DNA of 64,000 bases from Halorarius halobius (GTDB lineage: Archaea; Halobacteriota; Halobacteria; Halobacteriales; Haloarculaceae). The DNA is taken from assembly GCF_024298865.1 (NCBI RefSeq), contig NZ_CP101161.1, forward strand, positions 2,687,227-2,751,226, given 5' to 3'. The position numbers were made by a program, and so were the translations under genes. This document shows, piece by piece, positions 1 to 9,048 of this stretch (position 1 is its first letter; the number at the start of each line of letters is the position of its first letter). The notes beneath the pieces were generated by a model that saw only the letters and a list, made by a program, of their open reading frames with translations, was not told the DNA's origin and searched no databases.

Positions 1-69
1 GGGCGTAGGGACGGCTCGAAGATACGACTGGCGCTCACCCTTTTGGGGCTCCGGTTCCACTCGACCCTC

Positions 70-945
70 GTGATAGACGTTCGGGACCTCCGCAAGGAGT
101 ACGGCGAGTTCGTCGCCGTCGAGGGGTCGACGTTCTCGGTCGATGCGGGCGAGGTGTTCGGCGTCGTCGGCCCGAACGGGGCGGGGAAGACGACGACGCT
201 GAAGACGCTGGCCGGTCTGCTGGAGCCGACCAGCGGCACCGTCGAGGTGGCCGGCCACGAACCCGGCGACACCGAGATGCGCCGACGGCTCGGCTTCCTC
301 CCCGAGGAGTCGCCGCTGTACGAGGAGATGGCGCCGCTGTCGTACCTCCGGTTCTTCGCGGACCTCTACGACGTGCCGCGGGACGTGGCCGACGAGCGCA
401 TCGGCGACACCCTCGACCGTCTCGAACTCGACCACCGCGAGCGGCCGCTCGGCGACACCTCCAAGGGGATGAAACGGAAGGTCGCCATCGCCCGCTCGCT
501 CGTCAACGACCCGGACGTGCTCGTGTACGACGAACCGGCGTCGGGACTGGACCCGCTCACCACCAACTACATCATCGACTTCACCCGCGAACTCGCCGAC
601 GCCGGCAAGACGGTCGTGTTCTCGGCACACAACCTGTATCACGTCGAGGAAGTCTGCGACCGCATCGCCATCATGAACCGCGGCGAGATGGTGGCGAAGG
701 GCACCGTCGAATCCCTCCGCGAGCAGTACGGCCGCACGGAGTACCGCGTCTACACGACGGTCCCCGTCGACGGGAGCGAGCCAACCGACCGGGGCCACGA
801 ACTCGTCGTCGACTCGATGGACGCGGTCGACCGGGTCCGCGAGCGGGCCGCCGCCGCCGGCGGCGAGGTCGCCGACATCCGCACCACGGAGCCGAACCTC
901 GAACGGGTGTTCCTCGACATCGCGGAGGGACGGACCGGCGCGTGA
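70..945 (+). CDS. ABC transporter ATP-binding protein (NatA-like exporter subunit)
   Basis: This is the cytoplasmic ATPase that should power the two permeases that follow. Walker A reads GPNGAGKT at residues 34-41. Walker B reads VLVYDEP near residue 150 and is followed by the D-loop ASGLDP. The signature motif is the relaxed TSKGMKRK form seen in ABC-2/NatA-type exporters. The length, 291 aa, is usual. I prefer the GTG at 70, which gives VIDVRDL; a TTG at 43 would add nine residues unlike the family. The stop codon overlaps the next start (GTGA at 942-945), so the three genes are translationally coupled. The substrate is unknown. Confidence 0.93.
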   Translation: MIDVRDLRKEYGEFVAVEGSTFSVDAGEVFGVVGPNGAGKTTTLKTLAGLLEPTSGTVEVAGHEPGDTEMRRRLGFLPEESPLYEEMAPLSYLRFFADLYDVPRDVADERIGDTLDRLELDHRERPLGDTSKGMKRKVAIARSLVNDPDVLVYDEPASGLDPLTTNYIIDFTRELADAGKTVVFSAHNLYHVEEVCDRIAIMNRGEMVAKGTVESLREQYGRTEYRVYTTVPVDGSEPTDRGHELVVDSMDAVDRVRERAAAAGGEVADIRTTEPNLERVFLDIAEGRTGA

Positions 946-2732
946 ACCCCCGGAAGGTTCTGCGGGTCGCCCGTTGGGAGGTGACGAAGGGCGCGGGCGG
1001 GGTGGACCGCAAGACGGCACTCGCGACGGTCGGGGTCGTACTGCTACTGGCGGCGCTGGCGCCGACGCTCGCGGGCGGCGGCGTCGCGGTCGACGACGGC
1101 ATCTACCGGGTGGGCGTCTCGCCGGACAGCCCGCTGTACGGGCCGGCGGCCGCCGACGCCACCTTCGCCGTCGCGGACCCCTCCCGCGAGGCGTTCCGTG
1201 CCGGTGACCTCGACGTGCTGATAGTCGGAGGGGTGGTCCGGGCCCGCCCCACCGACAAGGGGCGGGCGGCCGTCGCCGAACTCCGTGCCGCAGTCGAGCG
1301 GTACAACGACCGTCGCATGCGCGAGGAACCGAACGAGTCCGCCGCCTTCCCCGTCTACCCGGTGACCATCGAGTACGCCGACCGGGACGCCGCCGGACTG
1401 GTCGCGCCCGGCGGCAGAGGAGCCGGTGGTGGTGGTGACGCCGGTGGCGGCGGCTCCGGGGGTGGGACCGACGGTGGTGGAGACGGCACGGGCGGACGCG
1501 ATGGGACGGCCGGTGGTGACGGGGGCCAGTCGGGTGGCGGGCTCCCGTCCGTCTCCGGCGACATTCTGGGGACGGGTCAGTCGTCGGGCGCACCCTCACA
1601 GCTCTCGCCGCCGTTCCCGCTCCAGTCGTTGCTCCTGGCGTTCCTGTTCGTGCTCCCGCTGAACTTCGTCGTGCAGGCATACGGGTCGACGATGCTGAAG
1701 GAGCGACTGAACCGCCGCGGCGAACTCCTGCTGGTCGCGCCGCTGTCCCGCGGCGACATCATCGCGGGCAAGACGCTCCCGTACTTCGGGGCGGCCGTCG
1801 GTGCCGCCACCGTCATCGCCGTCGCCGTCGGCGGCGGGCCGCTCGCCGTCGCGGGGGTCGTTCCCCTCGCGCTCCTGTTTCTGGCGGCGACGTTCGTCGC
1901 GGCGATGTTCGCCCGCTCGTTCAAGGAACTCACCTTCCTCACCGTCGCTATCTCGGTGAGCCTCACGTCGTACGCGTTCATCCCGGCCGTCTTCACGGAG
2001 GTGCAGGGCGTGGCGCTCATCTCGCCGCTCACGCTGGTCGTGCGGGACCTCGCCGGCACCGCGGTGCCGCTCGGCGACGCCGCCTTCGCCGTGGCGCCGC
2101 CGACGCTCACCGCGGGCGTGCTCTACGGGCTCGGGGCCGGGCTCTATCGCGAGGAGGACATGTTCACCCAACGGCGCGTCCCGCTGAAACTGCTCGACGC
2201 GCTGGCCGGCCGCATCCGCTCGGCGCGCAGTCTCGTCGTCGTGACGGCCCTGCTCATCCCGTTCGTGTTCGTCGCGGAACTTCTGGTCGTGGCGACGCTG
2301 TTCGCGCTCCCCGTCGCCGTCTCCATCCCGCTGGTGCTGGCGTCGGTGGCCGTCATCGAGGAACTCGCCAAGAGCGTTCCCGTGCTCGCGGGGTTCGAAC
2401 ACGCCCGGTTCGACCGAACGCCGCGGGCCGCGCTCGTGGCCGGCGCCTTCTCGGGCGTCGGCTTCTTCCTCGGCGAGAAGTTGACGCTCATCGTCCAACT
2501 CGTGGGCCTGCCGCAACTGCAAGCGGGGAGCGCCGCGTTCCAGACGGGCGCGACCGCCTCGCCGCTCGTCGCCGGCGGCCTGCTCGTCGCGCCGCTCGTG
2601 CTCCACACCGTCACCGCGGCGCTGTCGTCGCTGGGCGCGACCGAGGGCACCGGTGGCTGGATTCTCGGGCTGTCGACGGCCGTGATGGTCCATCTGGCCT
2701 ACAACGTCGGGGTGTTGCGCCTTGTCGCGTAG
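942..2732 (+). CDS. ABC-2 permease fused to a PrsW-like intramembrane protease domain
   Basis: This membrane protein of 596 aa has two parts. The first is an ABC-2/NatB-type permease: an N-terminal TM, a large extracytoplasmic loop, then several TMs after a cytoplasmic LKERLNRRGELLLVAP segment typical of the family. The loop ends in a glycine-rich linker (about residues 160-205). The second part, from about residue 425, is a TM bundle with E473-E474, K477, H555, H584 and N588. These match the EExxK and His motifs of PrsW-type glutamic intramembrane proteases. The GTG start overlaps the ATPase stop and the end overlaps the second permease by 11 bp. The permease call is solid. The protease assignment rests on motif spacing. 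Confidence 0.85.
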   Translation: MNPRKVLRVARWEVTKGAGGVDRKTALATVGVVLLLAALAPTLAGGGVAVDDGIYRVGVSPDSPLYGPAAADATFAVADPSREAFRAGDLDVLIVGGVVRARPTDKGRAAVAELRAAVERYNDRRMREEPNESAAFPVYPVTIEYADRDAAGLVAPGGRGAGGGGDAGGGGSGGGTDGGGDGTGGRDGTAGGDGGQSGGGLPSVSGDILGTGQSSGAPSQLSPPFPLQSLLLAFLFVLPLNFVVQAYGSTMLKERLNRRGELLLVAPLSRGDIIAGKTLPYFGAAVGAATVIAVAVGGGPLAVAGVVPLALLFLAATFVAAMFARSFKELTFLTVAISVSLTSYAFIPAVFTEVQGVALISPLTLVVRDLAGTAVPLGDAAFAVAPPTLTAGVLYGLGAGLYREEDMFTQRRVPLKLLDALAGRIRSARSLVVVTALLIPFVFVAELLVVATLFALPVAVSIPLVLASVAVIEELAKSVPVLAGFEHARFDRTPRAALVAGAFSGVGFFLGEKLTLIVQLVGLPQLQAGSAAFQTGATASPLVAGGLLVAPLVLHTVTAALSSLGATEGTGGWILGLSTAVMVHLAYNVGVLRLVA

Positions 2733-3768
2733 ACTGACCATCGCGCGCCGCGAACTCGGGTCGCTGTCGCGAGAGAAGACCATCGTCCTCGCGCTACTCA
2801 TCCAGCTGTTCGTCGCGGCGTTCTCGTCGTTCCTGGTCGTCGGGCTGACGACGCTGTACGACCCCGGCGCGACAGGGGGCGGCGAGGTCGAAGTCGGCGT
2901 CACCGGCGACGCCGCCGGGGAACTCGCGGCGGCGATGGCCGGCCGCGACGGCGTCGACGCCCAGATGTACGACGACCGGAGCGAGGCCGTCGACGCGTTC
3001 CAGCGGGGCCGCCTCGACGCCGTGGCGGTGGCGACCCACGACGACCACCGAATCGGCGTCGACGTGACGGTCCCCGACGCGAGCCTGCGCAAGACCCTCG
3101 TCGTCGTCCGGATGCGCGCGACGCTCGAGGCGTTCGAACGCGCCGAGCGACAGGAGCGTGCGGAGCATCTGACCCACGACCTCGCCCCCCTCCCGCCGCA
3201 GGTGTCCGCCAGCCCCTACTTCGGCTTCTCGTACACCGTTCTGGTACCGTTGCTCCTGTTCCTCCCGACCTTCATCGCGGGCTCGACTGCCGTCGACAGC
3301 GTCACCGAGGAGATGGAGCGCGGGACGCTCGAACTGCTCCGGGTCGCACCCCTCTCACTCAGGGATATCATCGACGGAAAGGGAGCGGCGATGGTCGCAC
3401 TGGCTCCGGCCCAGGCGGCGCTGTGGTTGGGACTGCTGTCGGTCAACGGTATCGAGGTGGCGAACGTCGGCTCGCTGGTCGCCATGACCACCGGATTCGC
3501 CCTCATTCTCGTGGCCGGGGGCGTCCTCCTGGGCCTGCTGGTGCCGAGCCGCCAGCGCGCTCAGTTGCTCTACTCGCTGGGGACGCTCGCCGTCTTCGCC
3601 GTCGCGGCGCTGCTGCCTGCCCATCCCGCCACGACCGTAGCCCGCCTCGCTATCGGGAGCGCGACGACGGCGACGCATCTCTCGGTCGTGGTGTATCTCG
3701 CCGCGGGGGTCGCCGTCGCCGCGGCCGTCCGGTGGTACGCGACGCGACTGGACGCCGAGCGGCTGTGA
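2722..3768 (+). CDS. ABC-2 family permease
   Basis: This is the second membrane subunit of the exporter (348 aa). It has an N-terminal TM after the SRRLTIARRELG segment, an extracytoplasmic domain of about 140 residues, then five or more TMs. The cytoplasmic motif TEEMERGTLELLRVAP before the second TM is diagnostic of ABC-2 permeases and parallels the same region of the upstream subunit. The start is a TTG inside the upstream gene, an 11-bp overlap that implies coupled translation. No substrate can be inferred; such triplets often export drugs, peptides or Na+. Confidence 0.9.
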   Translation: MSRRLTIARRELGSLSREKTIVLALLIQLFVAAFSSFLVVGLTTLYDPGATGGGEVEVGVTGDAAGELAAAMAGRDGVDAQMYDDRSEAVDAFQRGRLDAVAVATHDDHRIGVDVTVPDASLRKTLVVVRMRATLEAFERAERQERAEHLTHDLAPLPPQVSASPYFGFSYTVLVPLLLFLPTFIAGSTAVDSVTEEMERGTLELLRVAPLSLRDIIDGKGAAMVALAPAQAALWLGLLSVNGIEVANVGSLVAMTTGFALILVAGGVLLGLLVPSRQRAQLLYSLGTLAVFAVAALLPAHPATTVARLAIGSATTATHLSVVVYLAAGVAVAAAVRWYATRLDAERL

Positions 3769-3814
3769 GTTCCGCTGCAGGCACGCTTTTCTCCCTGCCC
3801 GCTGTCGCGACCGT

Positions 3815-4792
3815 ATGGAGTACACGACGCTCGGCTCGACCGGCATCGAGGTGTCACGCATCTGTCTCGGCTGTATGAGTTTCGGCAGTCCTGACTGGCG
3901 CGACTGGGTTCGAGGCGAGGAGTTCGGGCACGACCTCGTCGAGCGGGCCATCGACCTGGGCATCAACTTCTTCGACACCGCGAACATGTACTCGCGCGGC
4001 GAGAGTGAGCGGGTGCTCGGCGACGCCCTCGACGGCTACGACCGCGACGCGCAGGTGGTGGCGACGAAGGTGTTCTTCGAGATGCGCGACTCGGACCCCA
4101 ACTCGGGTGGCCTCTCGCGGAAGACCATCGAGCAGGAACTCGACGCCTCGCTCGACCGGCTGGGGATGGAGACGGTCGACCTCTATCAGACCCACCGATG
4201 GGACGACGACACGCCCGTCGAGACGACGCTCGCGGCGCTCGACGACGCCGTCCGCCGGGGGAAGATTCGCCACTACGGCGCCTCGTCGATGTGGGCCTAC
4301 CAGTTCGCCACCGCCCAGCACACCGCCGACAGGGAGGGGTACGACCGGTTCGTCTCCATGCAGGACCACTACAGCCTGGCGTACCGCGAGGAGGAACGCG
4401 AGATGCACCCCTACTGTCGACAGGAGGACGTCGCGGTCCTGCCGTGGTCACCGCTGGCTCGCGGCTTCCTCGCGCGGCCCCACGAGGCGTACTTCTCGAC
4501 CGAGCGGGCCGAGACCGACGACTACGCGGAGGCGCACCCGTACGCCGACAACGGCGGCCGGGAGATAAACGAGCGCGTCGAGGAACTCGCCGACCAGAAG
4601 GACGTGAAGATGGCCCAGGTCGCCCTGTCGTGGGTACTCCACCAGGACGCGGTCACGGCACCCATCGTCGGCGCCTCGAAGGTCGAGCATCTCGAAGACG
4701 CGGTCGAGGCGCTCGACATCGACCTCTCGGAGTCCGACCAGGAGTGGCTGGCGGAGCCGTACGAACCGGTGCCGGTGTCCGGCCACTCGTAG
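3815..4792 (+). CDS. aldo/keto reductase
   Basis: This is a cytoplasmic NAD(P)H-dependent oxidoreductase of the AKR superfamily (325 aa). The catalytic tetrad is visible as D54, Y59 (DTANMY), K85 (VATKV) and H127 (QTHRW). The C-terminal WVLHQDAVTAPIVGASK segment is the usual cofactor-phosphate-binding region. The ATG lies 46 bp after the ABC operon, behind a T-rich stretch (cgctttt), so it probably has its own promoter. It ends 3 bp before the convergent PGF-CTERM gene. The physiological substrate is not predictable. Confidence 0.92.
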   Translation: MEYTTLGSTGIEVSRICLGCMSFGSPDWRDWVRGEEFGHDLVERAIDLGINFFDTANMYSRGESERVLGDALDGYDRDAQVVATKVFFEMRDSDPNSGGLSRKTIEQELDASLDRLGMETVDLYQTHRWDDDTPVETTLAALDDAVRRGKIRHYGASSMWAYQFATAQHTADREGYDRFVSMQDHYSLAYREEEREMHPYCRQEDVAVLPWSPLARGFLARPHEAYFSTERAETDDYAEAHPYADNGGREINERVEELADQKDVKMAQVALSWVLHQDAVTAPIVGASKVEHLEDAVEALDIDLSESDQEWLAEPYEPVPVSGHS

Positions 4793-4795
4793 CGG

Positions 4796-5746
4796 TCAGC
4801 GACGCCGGAGCGCGAGCATCGCGGCCGCGGCGAGCGCGACGAGCGCCGCGACGCCGCCGAAGCCGGGGCCGGAGCCGACGGTCGGCGTCTCCCGGACGTA
4901 CTCGTCCCAGTCGGGCGGCGTCGCGGTCGGCGTCCCCGTCGCCGATGGTGTGCCGGCCTCGCCGCTGGTACTGACGGCGTCGCTCCCCGACCCGCCCCCG
5001 CCCGCGTCTGTCGCCGGTCCGGGGGTCGCCGTCGCCTGCTTCGGGGTCGCCGTCGGCGTGGGCGAGGGGAACGGGGTGCCTTCCGGCGGCGTCCGGGTCG
5101 GCGTCGGATCGGCCGTCGCCGTCGGCGACGGCGTGGGGGTCGGCTCCGACGGTGGGGGGCCGAGCTGTTGGCGGGCCGCCTGCTCGCCGGCGCAGTCACA
5201 GACGTAGAAGTAGTGGGAGACGTCCGTCGCCTCGATGTAGGTGCCGTTCGGCGCGGTTCCGCCGATGCTCGACTGTATCTGGTACCAGCCCGGGTCGCCG
5301 GGGTTGTCGAAGCAGTTCTCGGTCACGGAGACGAACTCGTCGCCGGCCGCGAGGTTGGTCGACGTACCGAACGCGGCGTCCTTCTCGTAGAAGTTGGCGA
5401 CGAACTCGTCTTCGCCCACCTCCGATGACTCCACGTACTGAGCCAGTCCCTCGTCGGTCGCCGTGCCGGGCTGGTCGTTGTCGCGGTCGATGCCGAACGT
5501 GTCGATGTTCGTGGCCGCACAGCCGGTGAACCCGCCCTCCTTCCAGGTCGCACCGATGTAGTCGAGATACTCGATGCTGACGGGGGCCGTCGCGTGCTGT
5601 TCGTACGTCGCGTCGCCGATGCCCGGCTGGTGGTCGTAGGGGATGATCGTGAAGTTCGAGGGGGAGCCGTGCTCGGCGCTCGCGGGCGGTACGGCGACAA
5701 GCGCGAGCGCGAGACAGACGACGAGCGCGGCGGCGGTCCGGTCCAT
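4796..5746 (-). CDS. secreted surface protein with PGF-CTERM anchor
   Basis: This is an exported protein of 316 aa, probably tethered outside the cell. A Sec signal peptide follows the start (MDRTAAALVVCLALALV, ending around ASAEHGS). A central region of about 160 residues with several cysteines follows, then a Thr/Pro-rich, probably O-glycosylated stretch (PTPTPSPTATADPTPTRTP). The C-terminus has the tripartite PGF-CTERM signal (GPGFGG, hydrophobic helix, LRRR) recognised by archaeosortase ArtA. I chose the ATG at 5746 because it starts the signal peptide directly; an in-frame start at 5800 would bury it. The gene is divergent from the HTH gene across 108 bp. I do not recognise the central domain. 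Confidence 0.85.
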   Translation of the reverse strand: MDRTAAALVVCLALALVAVPPASAEHGSPSNFTIIPYDHQPGIGDATYEQHATAPVSIEYLDYIGATWKEGGFTGCAATNIDTFGIDRDNDQPGTATDEGLAQYVESSEVGEDEFVANFYEKDAAFGTSTNLAAGDEFVSVTENCFDNPGDPGWYQIQSSIGGTAPNGTYIEATDVSHYFYVCDCAGEQAARQQLGPPPSEPTPTPSPTATADPTPTRTPPEGTPFPSPTPTATPKQATATPGPATDAGGGGSGSDAVSTSGEAGTPSATGTPTATPPDWDEYVRETPTVGSGPGFGGVAALVALAAAAMLALRRR

Positions 5747-5854
5747 CCTGTCGGGTACGCGTGACAACGCCCCCGTTCGGAAAACGCCTGTTGCCGTCAA
5801 TCAGCGGTCAGTATAAGCGATGGTGACAAGACCCCCCGCTCCGAAAGGCCGACG

Positions 5855-6505
5855 ATGCGGTACGTCAAGGTGTTCCTCTCGCCGGAGGACGGGGACCTGC
5901 ATCCCGCGGCCGACGACCTCGCGGAGCATCCCGACGTGACTCGGGAGTCCATCCAGCATCTCAACCTGCTGAACGACGGGACTGCGGTGACTCTGTCGCG
6001 GTTACGCGGCGACCGGGCGAGCCTGGAGGAGATACTCGGCGGCACGGACGACATCATGCGCTACGACGTCAGCGAGGCCGGGGAGGAACTCCAGGCGTAC
6101 ATCCATTTCGTCCCGAACGCGACGACCCACGCGCTGATGGAGCTGACCCGCGAGCACGAACTCGTCCTCGACACGCCCATCGAGTACAACCCCGACGGCT
6201 CCATCCGCGTCTCCGTCATCGGGCAGGACGACGTGGTCCAGAACGCAATCGAGCACGTCCCCGACAACGTGCGGCTCGAACTCGAACAGCTGTCGGACTA
6301 CGACCCCGAACTCCGCGAACTCTCCTCGCTTCTCACCGAGCGCCAGCGGGAGATACTCGACGCCGCCGTCGAGGTCGGCTACTACAAGGTGCCCCGCAAC
6401 GCCACCCACGAGGACATCGCCGAGCGGGTCGACATCTCCACGACGACCGTCGGCGAACACCTCCGCAAGATCGAGGCGCGCCTGCTGTCGGAAATCGCAC
6501 GATAA
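5855..6505 (+). CDS. Bat-type HTH-10 transcriptional regulator
   Basis: This is a cytoplasmic regulator of 216 aa. The C-terminal 55 residues (about 158-212, from LTERQREILDAAVEVGYYKVPR through ISTTTVGEHLRKIE) form the HTH_10 domain of the bacterio-opsin activator family. The N-terminal 150 residues resemble the sensor-less input half found in many short Bat-like proteins and contain no PAS or GAF motif I can see. A TATA-like GTATAAGC lies about 40 bp upstream in the intergenic space shared with the divergent PGF-CTERM gene. The target is unknown; that neighbour is a reasonable candidate. Confidence 0.88.
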   Translation: MRYVKVFLSPEDGDLHPAADDLAEHPDVTRESIQHLNLLNDGTAVTLSRLRGDRASLEEILGGTDDIMRYDVSEAGEELQAYIHFVPNATTHALMELTREHELVLDTPIEYNPDGSIRVSVIGQDDVVQNAIEHVPDNVRLELEQLSDYDPELRELSSLLTERQREILDAAVEVGYYKVPRNATHEDIAERVDISTTTVGEHLRKIEARLLSEIAR

Positions 6506-6568
6506 CGCCCGTCCCGTCCGGTGGGACCCGCCCGTCGGCTATATCTCCGCGGCTGTCGTATCGCTGGC

Positions 6569-7438
6569 ATGAATCTTCTCCGGACGGTTGCCGTCGTCCT
6601 CGTGGCGCTCGCCGTCGTCGTCGCCGCCGCGTACGCCGTCTTCGCGGTCGTCCTCGTCTCCGCCGACCGGTCGGCGTACACCGCGAACACGACGGCGGCG
6701 TTCGACTACGACGCGGTGGTGGCGAACGCCACCGCCGCGGGCTACGACGTCGAACGCGTCGGCTCCTCCGGGTTCCACCCCGACGGGACCCCCGACCTGG
6801 ACGCCGAACTCGGCGCCGACTACGAGGTGGTCCGGACCGTGTTCTACCACCCCGATGGCTGGCGATTCGAGGCCAACGTGTTCGCCGGCGAGGGCCGGAC
6901 CGAACTCGTCGTCTTCGGCCCCGAGTTCGGGCCCGTCGACCCCGACGCGCTCCCGGATGCGTGGCTTCTCGACAGGGTCCAGTTGACCCTCGGCGTCGAC
7001 TCTCCGACTGCCCAGCGGTACGTCGACGAGATGCGCGGGGCCGTCACCGACGACGCACCGATTCCGCGGACGTACGCCGCCGAGCGGCTCCGGTTCTCGG
7101 CGGTGTACGCCGCCTTCGAGGGCCACGAGCGGACAGTCACCACCGGCATGCCCGGACAGGGCTGGACCGAGTTACACTACGCCAGCGACGGCCGGGCGAC
7201 CGGCGAACTCCATTTCGTCGTCGCGCGCGCCGAGGTGACCGACCGCGACGGGCGACTCTCGTACGTGCTCAACGTCGACCGGAACGGCGGCGTCGGCGTC
7301 ACCGTCCACGGGCCCGCGGGGATGGAGCGGTCCGACGCCGAGTTGCGCGCGGCGGTCCGCGAGCGGTTCGCCGCCGTCGGCATCCCGCCGACGGCCGCCG
7401 ACGGCCTCCGGTTCGAGTACGACCCGAGCGTCTGGTGA
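6569..7438 (+). CDS. membrane-anchored hypothetical protein
   Basis: This protein of 289 aa has one N-terminal TM (residues about 5-28, rich in A/V/L) followed by an extracytoplasmic acidic domain. I do not recognise the domain. The ATG at 6569 starts just before the hydrophobic segment, with a TATA-like GGCTATATCT about 30 bp upstream, which fits a leaderless transcript. Upstream in-frame codons lie before that box and were discarded. It is followed convergently by the small membrane protein gene at 7463. Confidence 0.8.
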   Translation: MNLLRTVAVVLVALAVVVAAAYAVFAVVLVSADRSAYTANTTAAFDYDAVVANATAAGYDVERVGSSGFHPDGTPDLDAELGADYEVVRTVFYHPDGWRFEANVFAGEGRTELVVFGPEFGPVDPDALPDAWLLDRVQLTLGVDSPTAQRYVDEMRGAVTDDAPIPRTYAAERLRFSAVYAAFEGHERTVTTGMPGQGWTELHYASDGRATGELHFVVARAEVTDRDGRLSYVLNVDRNGGVGVTVHGPAGMERSDAELRAAVRERFAAVGIPPTAADGLRFEYDPSVW

Positions 7439-7462
7439 GCGTCGGCCCGGAGCGGTCGTCGA

Positions 7463-7951
7463 CTACTCCAGGCGGGCGCGGATGTAGGCGGCGGCACCGC
7501 CGACGACGGCCATCGGCGCGGCCGACTGGAACACGACGGGGACGATGGCCGACGGCGAGAACGGGCCGCCACCGCCGCCGCCACCGCCCGAGGAGTACTG
7601 GCCGATGACCATGAACGTCAACAGCAGGGCCGTGAACGCCATGGCGATGAAACCGACCGCGGACGCGACTCCAGCGAGCAGGGCGGCACCGCCCGGGCGG
7701 TCGTCGTAGGCCGCGCCGGTGACGACCCCGGTGCCGCCGGCTACCAGCGGCCCGAGCGCGAACGGCGTCACGATGTCGACGATGAGCACCAGTCCGACGA
7801 CGGTGCTGTCGAGGGGGTTGGTGCCGGGCTCGACGAGCTGTTCGATGAGGAACGCGAGCGTGAAGTTCTGTGCCAGTCCGACTCCGACGCCGACGGCGAG
7901 GAACAGCCCGACGCCACCCGCGAGATACCGCACCGGCCGACGCTGTACCAT
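7463..7951 (-). CDS. small integral membrane protein
   Basis: This protein of 162 aa has four predicted TMs (roughly residues 5-25, 45-65, 85-112 and 135-155). A Gly-rich loop (SSGGGGGGGG) lies between TM3 and TM4. The start at 7951 (MVQRRPVRYLAGGVGLF) fits membrane topology; upstream in-frame codons give arginine/serine-rich sequence unlike haloarchaeal protein. The family is not recognised. It is convergent with the gene at 6569 and 49 bp from the macro-domain gene on the same strand. Confidence 0.78.
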   Translation of the reverse strand: MVQRRPVRYLAGGVGLFLAVGVGVGLAQNFTLAFLIEQLVEPGTNPLDSTVVGLVLIVDIVTPFALGPLVAGGTGVVTGAAYDDRPGGAALLAGVASAVGFIAMAFTALLLTFMVIGQYSSGGGGGGGGPFSPSAIVPVVFQSAAPMAVVGGAAAYIRARLE

Positions 7952-8000
7952 GGTGGCCGACAGCGACGGTCGCGGCTTAAAACCCGCCCGTTCGCGCTCG

Positions 8001-8501
8001 TCAGTCCGACGCGACGGCCCGGCGCACGGTCTCGTACTCGGCGTCGTCGTACGCGATGAACCGCACGTCAGCCAAGTTGGACGGCTCGAACGCCCGTATC
8101 TCGGCGGCGATGAGGCGTGTGCCCGCCGCGAGGTCGAACCCCGCGACGCCACAGCCGAGTGCCGGCATCACGAGCGAACTACAGCCGCGGTCGTCGGCGG
8201 CCTGCAGGGCGTTGCGGGTCGCCGCTCGGATGGACGCCTCGGTCGCCTGCCCGTCGCCGTAGTGGGGCATCGCGGCGGCGTGGACCACGTAGTCGGCGTC
8301 CAGCGCGAAGGCGTCGGTCACCGCCACCTTCCCTAACTCGACGGGGCCCTGCTCCATGGCGGCCTCGTTCAGTCCGTCGCCGGCCGCGCGCCGGAGCGCG
8401 CCGGCCACGCCCGACCCCATCCGGAGGCTCGTCCCGGCGGCGTTGACGAGCGCGTCCGCGGACTCTGCGGCGATGTCGCCCTGTACGACGCGGAACTCCA
8501 T
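8001..8501 (-). CDS. macro domain (ADP-ribose-binding) protein
   Basis: This is a single macro domain of 166 aa that fills the protein. Motifs are VVQGDI at the N-terminus (G8, D9, I10), VNAAG near residues 21-25 with the adenosine/ribose-binding Asn, the MGSGVAGALRRAAG loop, and SLVMPALGCGVAGFD, the second phosphate-binding loop. Such proteins bind or hydrolyse ADP-ribose, O-acetyl-ADP-ribose or ADP-ribose-1''-phosphate in the cytoplasm. The ATG at 8501 is immediately before MEFRVVQGDI. The gene is divergent from the gene at 8592, with an AT-rich segment between them. Confidence 0.93.
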   Translation of the reverse strand: MEFRVVQGDIAAESADALVNAAGTSLRMGSGVAGALRRAAGDGLNEAAMEQGPVELGKVAVTDAFALDADYVVHAAAMPHYGDGQATEASIRAATRNALQAADDRGCSSLVMPALGCGVAGFDLAAGTRLIAAEIRAFEPSNLADVRFIAYDDAEYETVRRAVASD

Positions 8502-8591
8502 GCCCGAGGGTTGCGGCCCGCGGGACAAAAAGGTGGGTCGGGGCCCGAACTCGTCGCAACTATTACGACGGCACTCCCCGAACCACGGCCG

Positions 8592-9002
8592 ATGTCGCAG
8601 GCCGCTCCCCCGGAAATCGTCGATATCGACGCCGACGCCGCGCTCGAGGCGGCGCTCAACACGGAGGCGACGGTCCACAGCCTCGTCGAGTTCGACAAGG
8701 ACGAGTTCAACCCGCTGTACGTCTCCGAGGCCACCCGTGGGCTGTACGAGTCCGACGACGAGATGGCGGCGCACTTCGAGCGCATCCACGGCTACGTCAA
8801 CATCGACTTCATGGAGACGGACCTGTTCACCGTGGACCTGTTCGACGCCGCGGAGCGGGTCCGCTACAAGGTGACCGCGCTCGACGTGGTGACCATCGTC
8901 CGGCTGTACCTCGACGACAACACCGGCCTGTTCATCGCCATCGAGCGTGGCGACGCGGCGGAGCCGCTGGTCGCGGCCATCGAACAGTCGCTCACCGAGT
9001 GA
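8592..9002 (+). CDS. haloarchaeal conserved hypothetical protein
   Basis: This is a soluble, very acidic protein of 136 aa. It resembles a small haloarchaeal family of about 130 aa (possibly DUF7522) with a FNPLYVSEATRGLYES stretch and a YVNIDFMETDLF stretch. No enzymatic motif or zinc site is visible. The ATG at 8592 sits about 30 bp after a TATA-like CTATTACG box, consistent with leaderless expression. The function is unknown. It ends 46 bp before the phosphatase-like gene on the same strand. Confidence 0.82.
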   Translation: MSQAAPPEIVDIDADAALEAALNTEATVHSLVEFDKDEFNPLYVSEATRGLYESDDEMAAHFERIHGYVNIDFMETDLFTVDLFDAAERVRYKVTALDVVTIVRLYLDDNTGLFIAIERGDAAEPLVAAIEQSLTE

Positions 9003-9048
9003 GGTGTGCATCGACAGCGATTTGTCGGGCGTCCGCCACGCAGTTGCC

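Noticed and set aside
942-2732. Frameshift splitting the permease into two genes
   Set aside because: A single uninterrupted frame covers both halves and both neighbours overlap it correctly.
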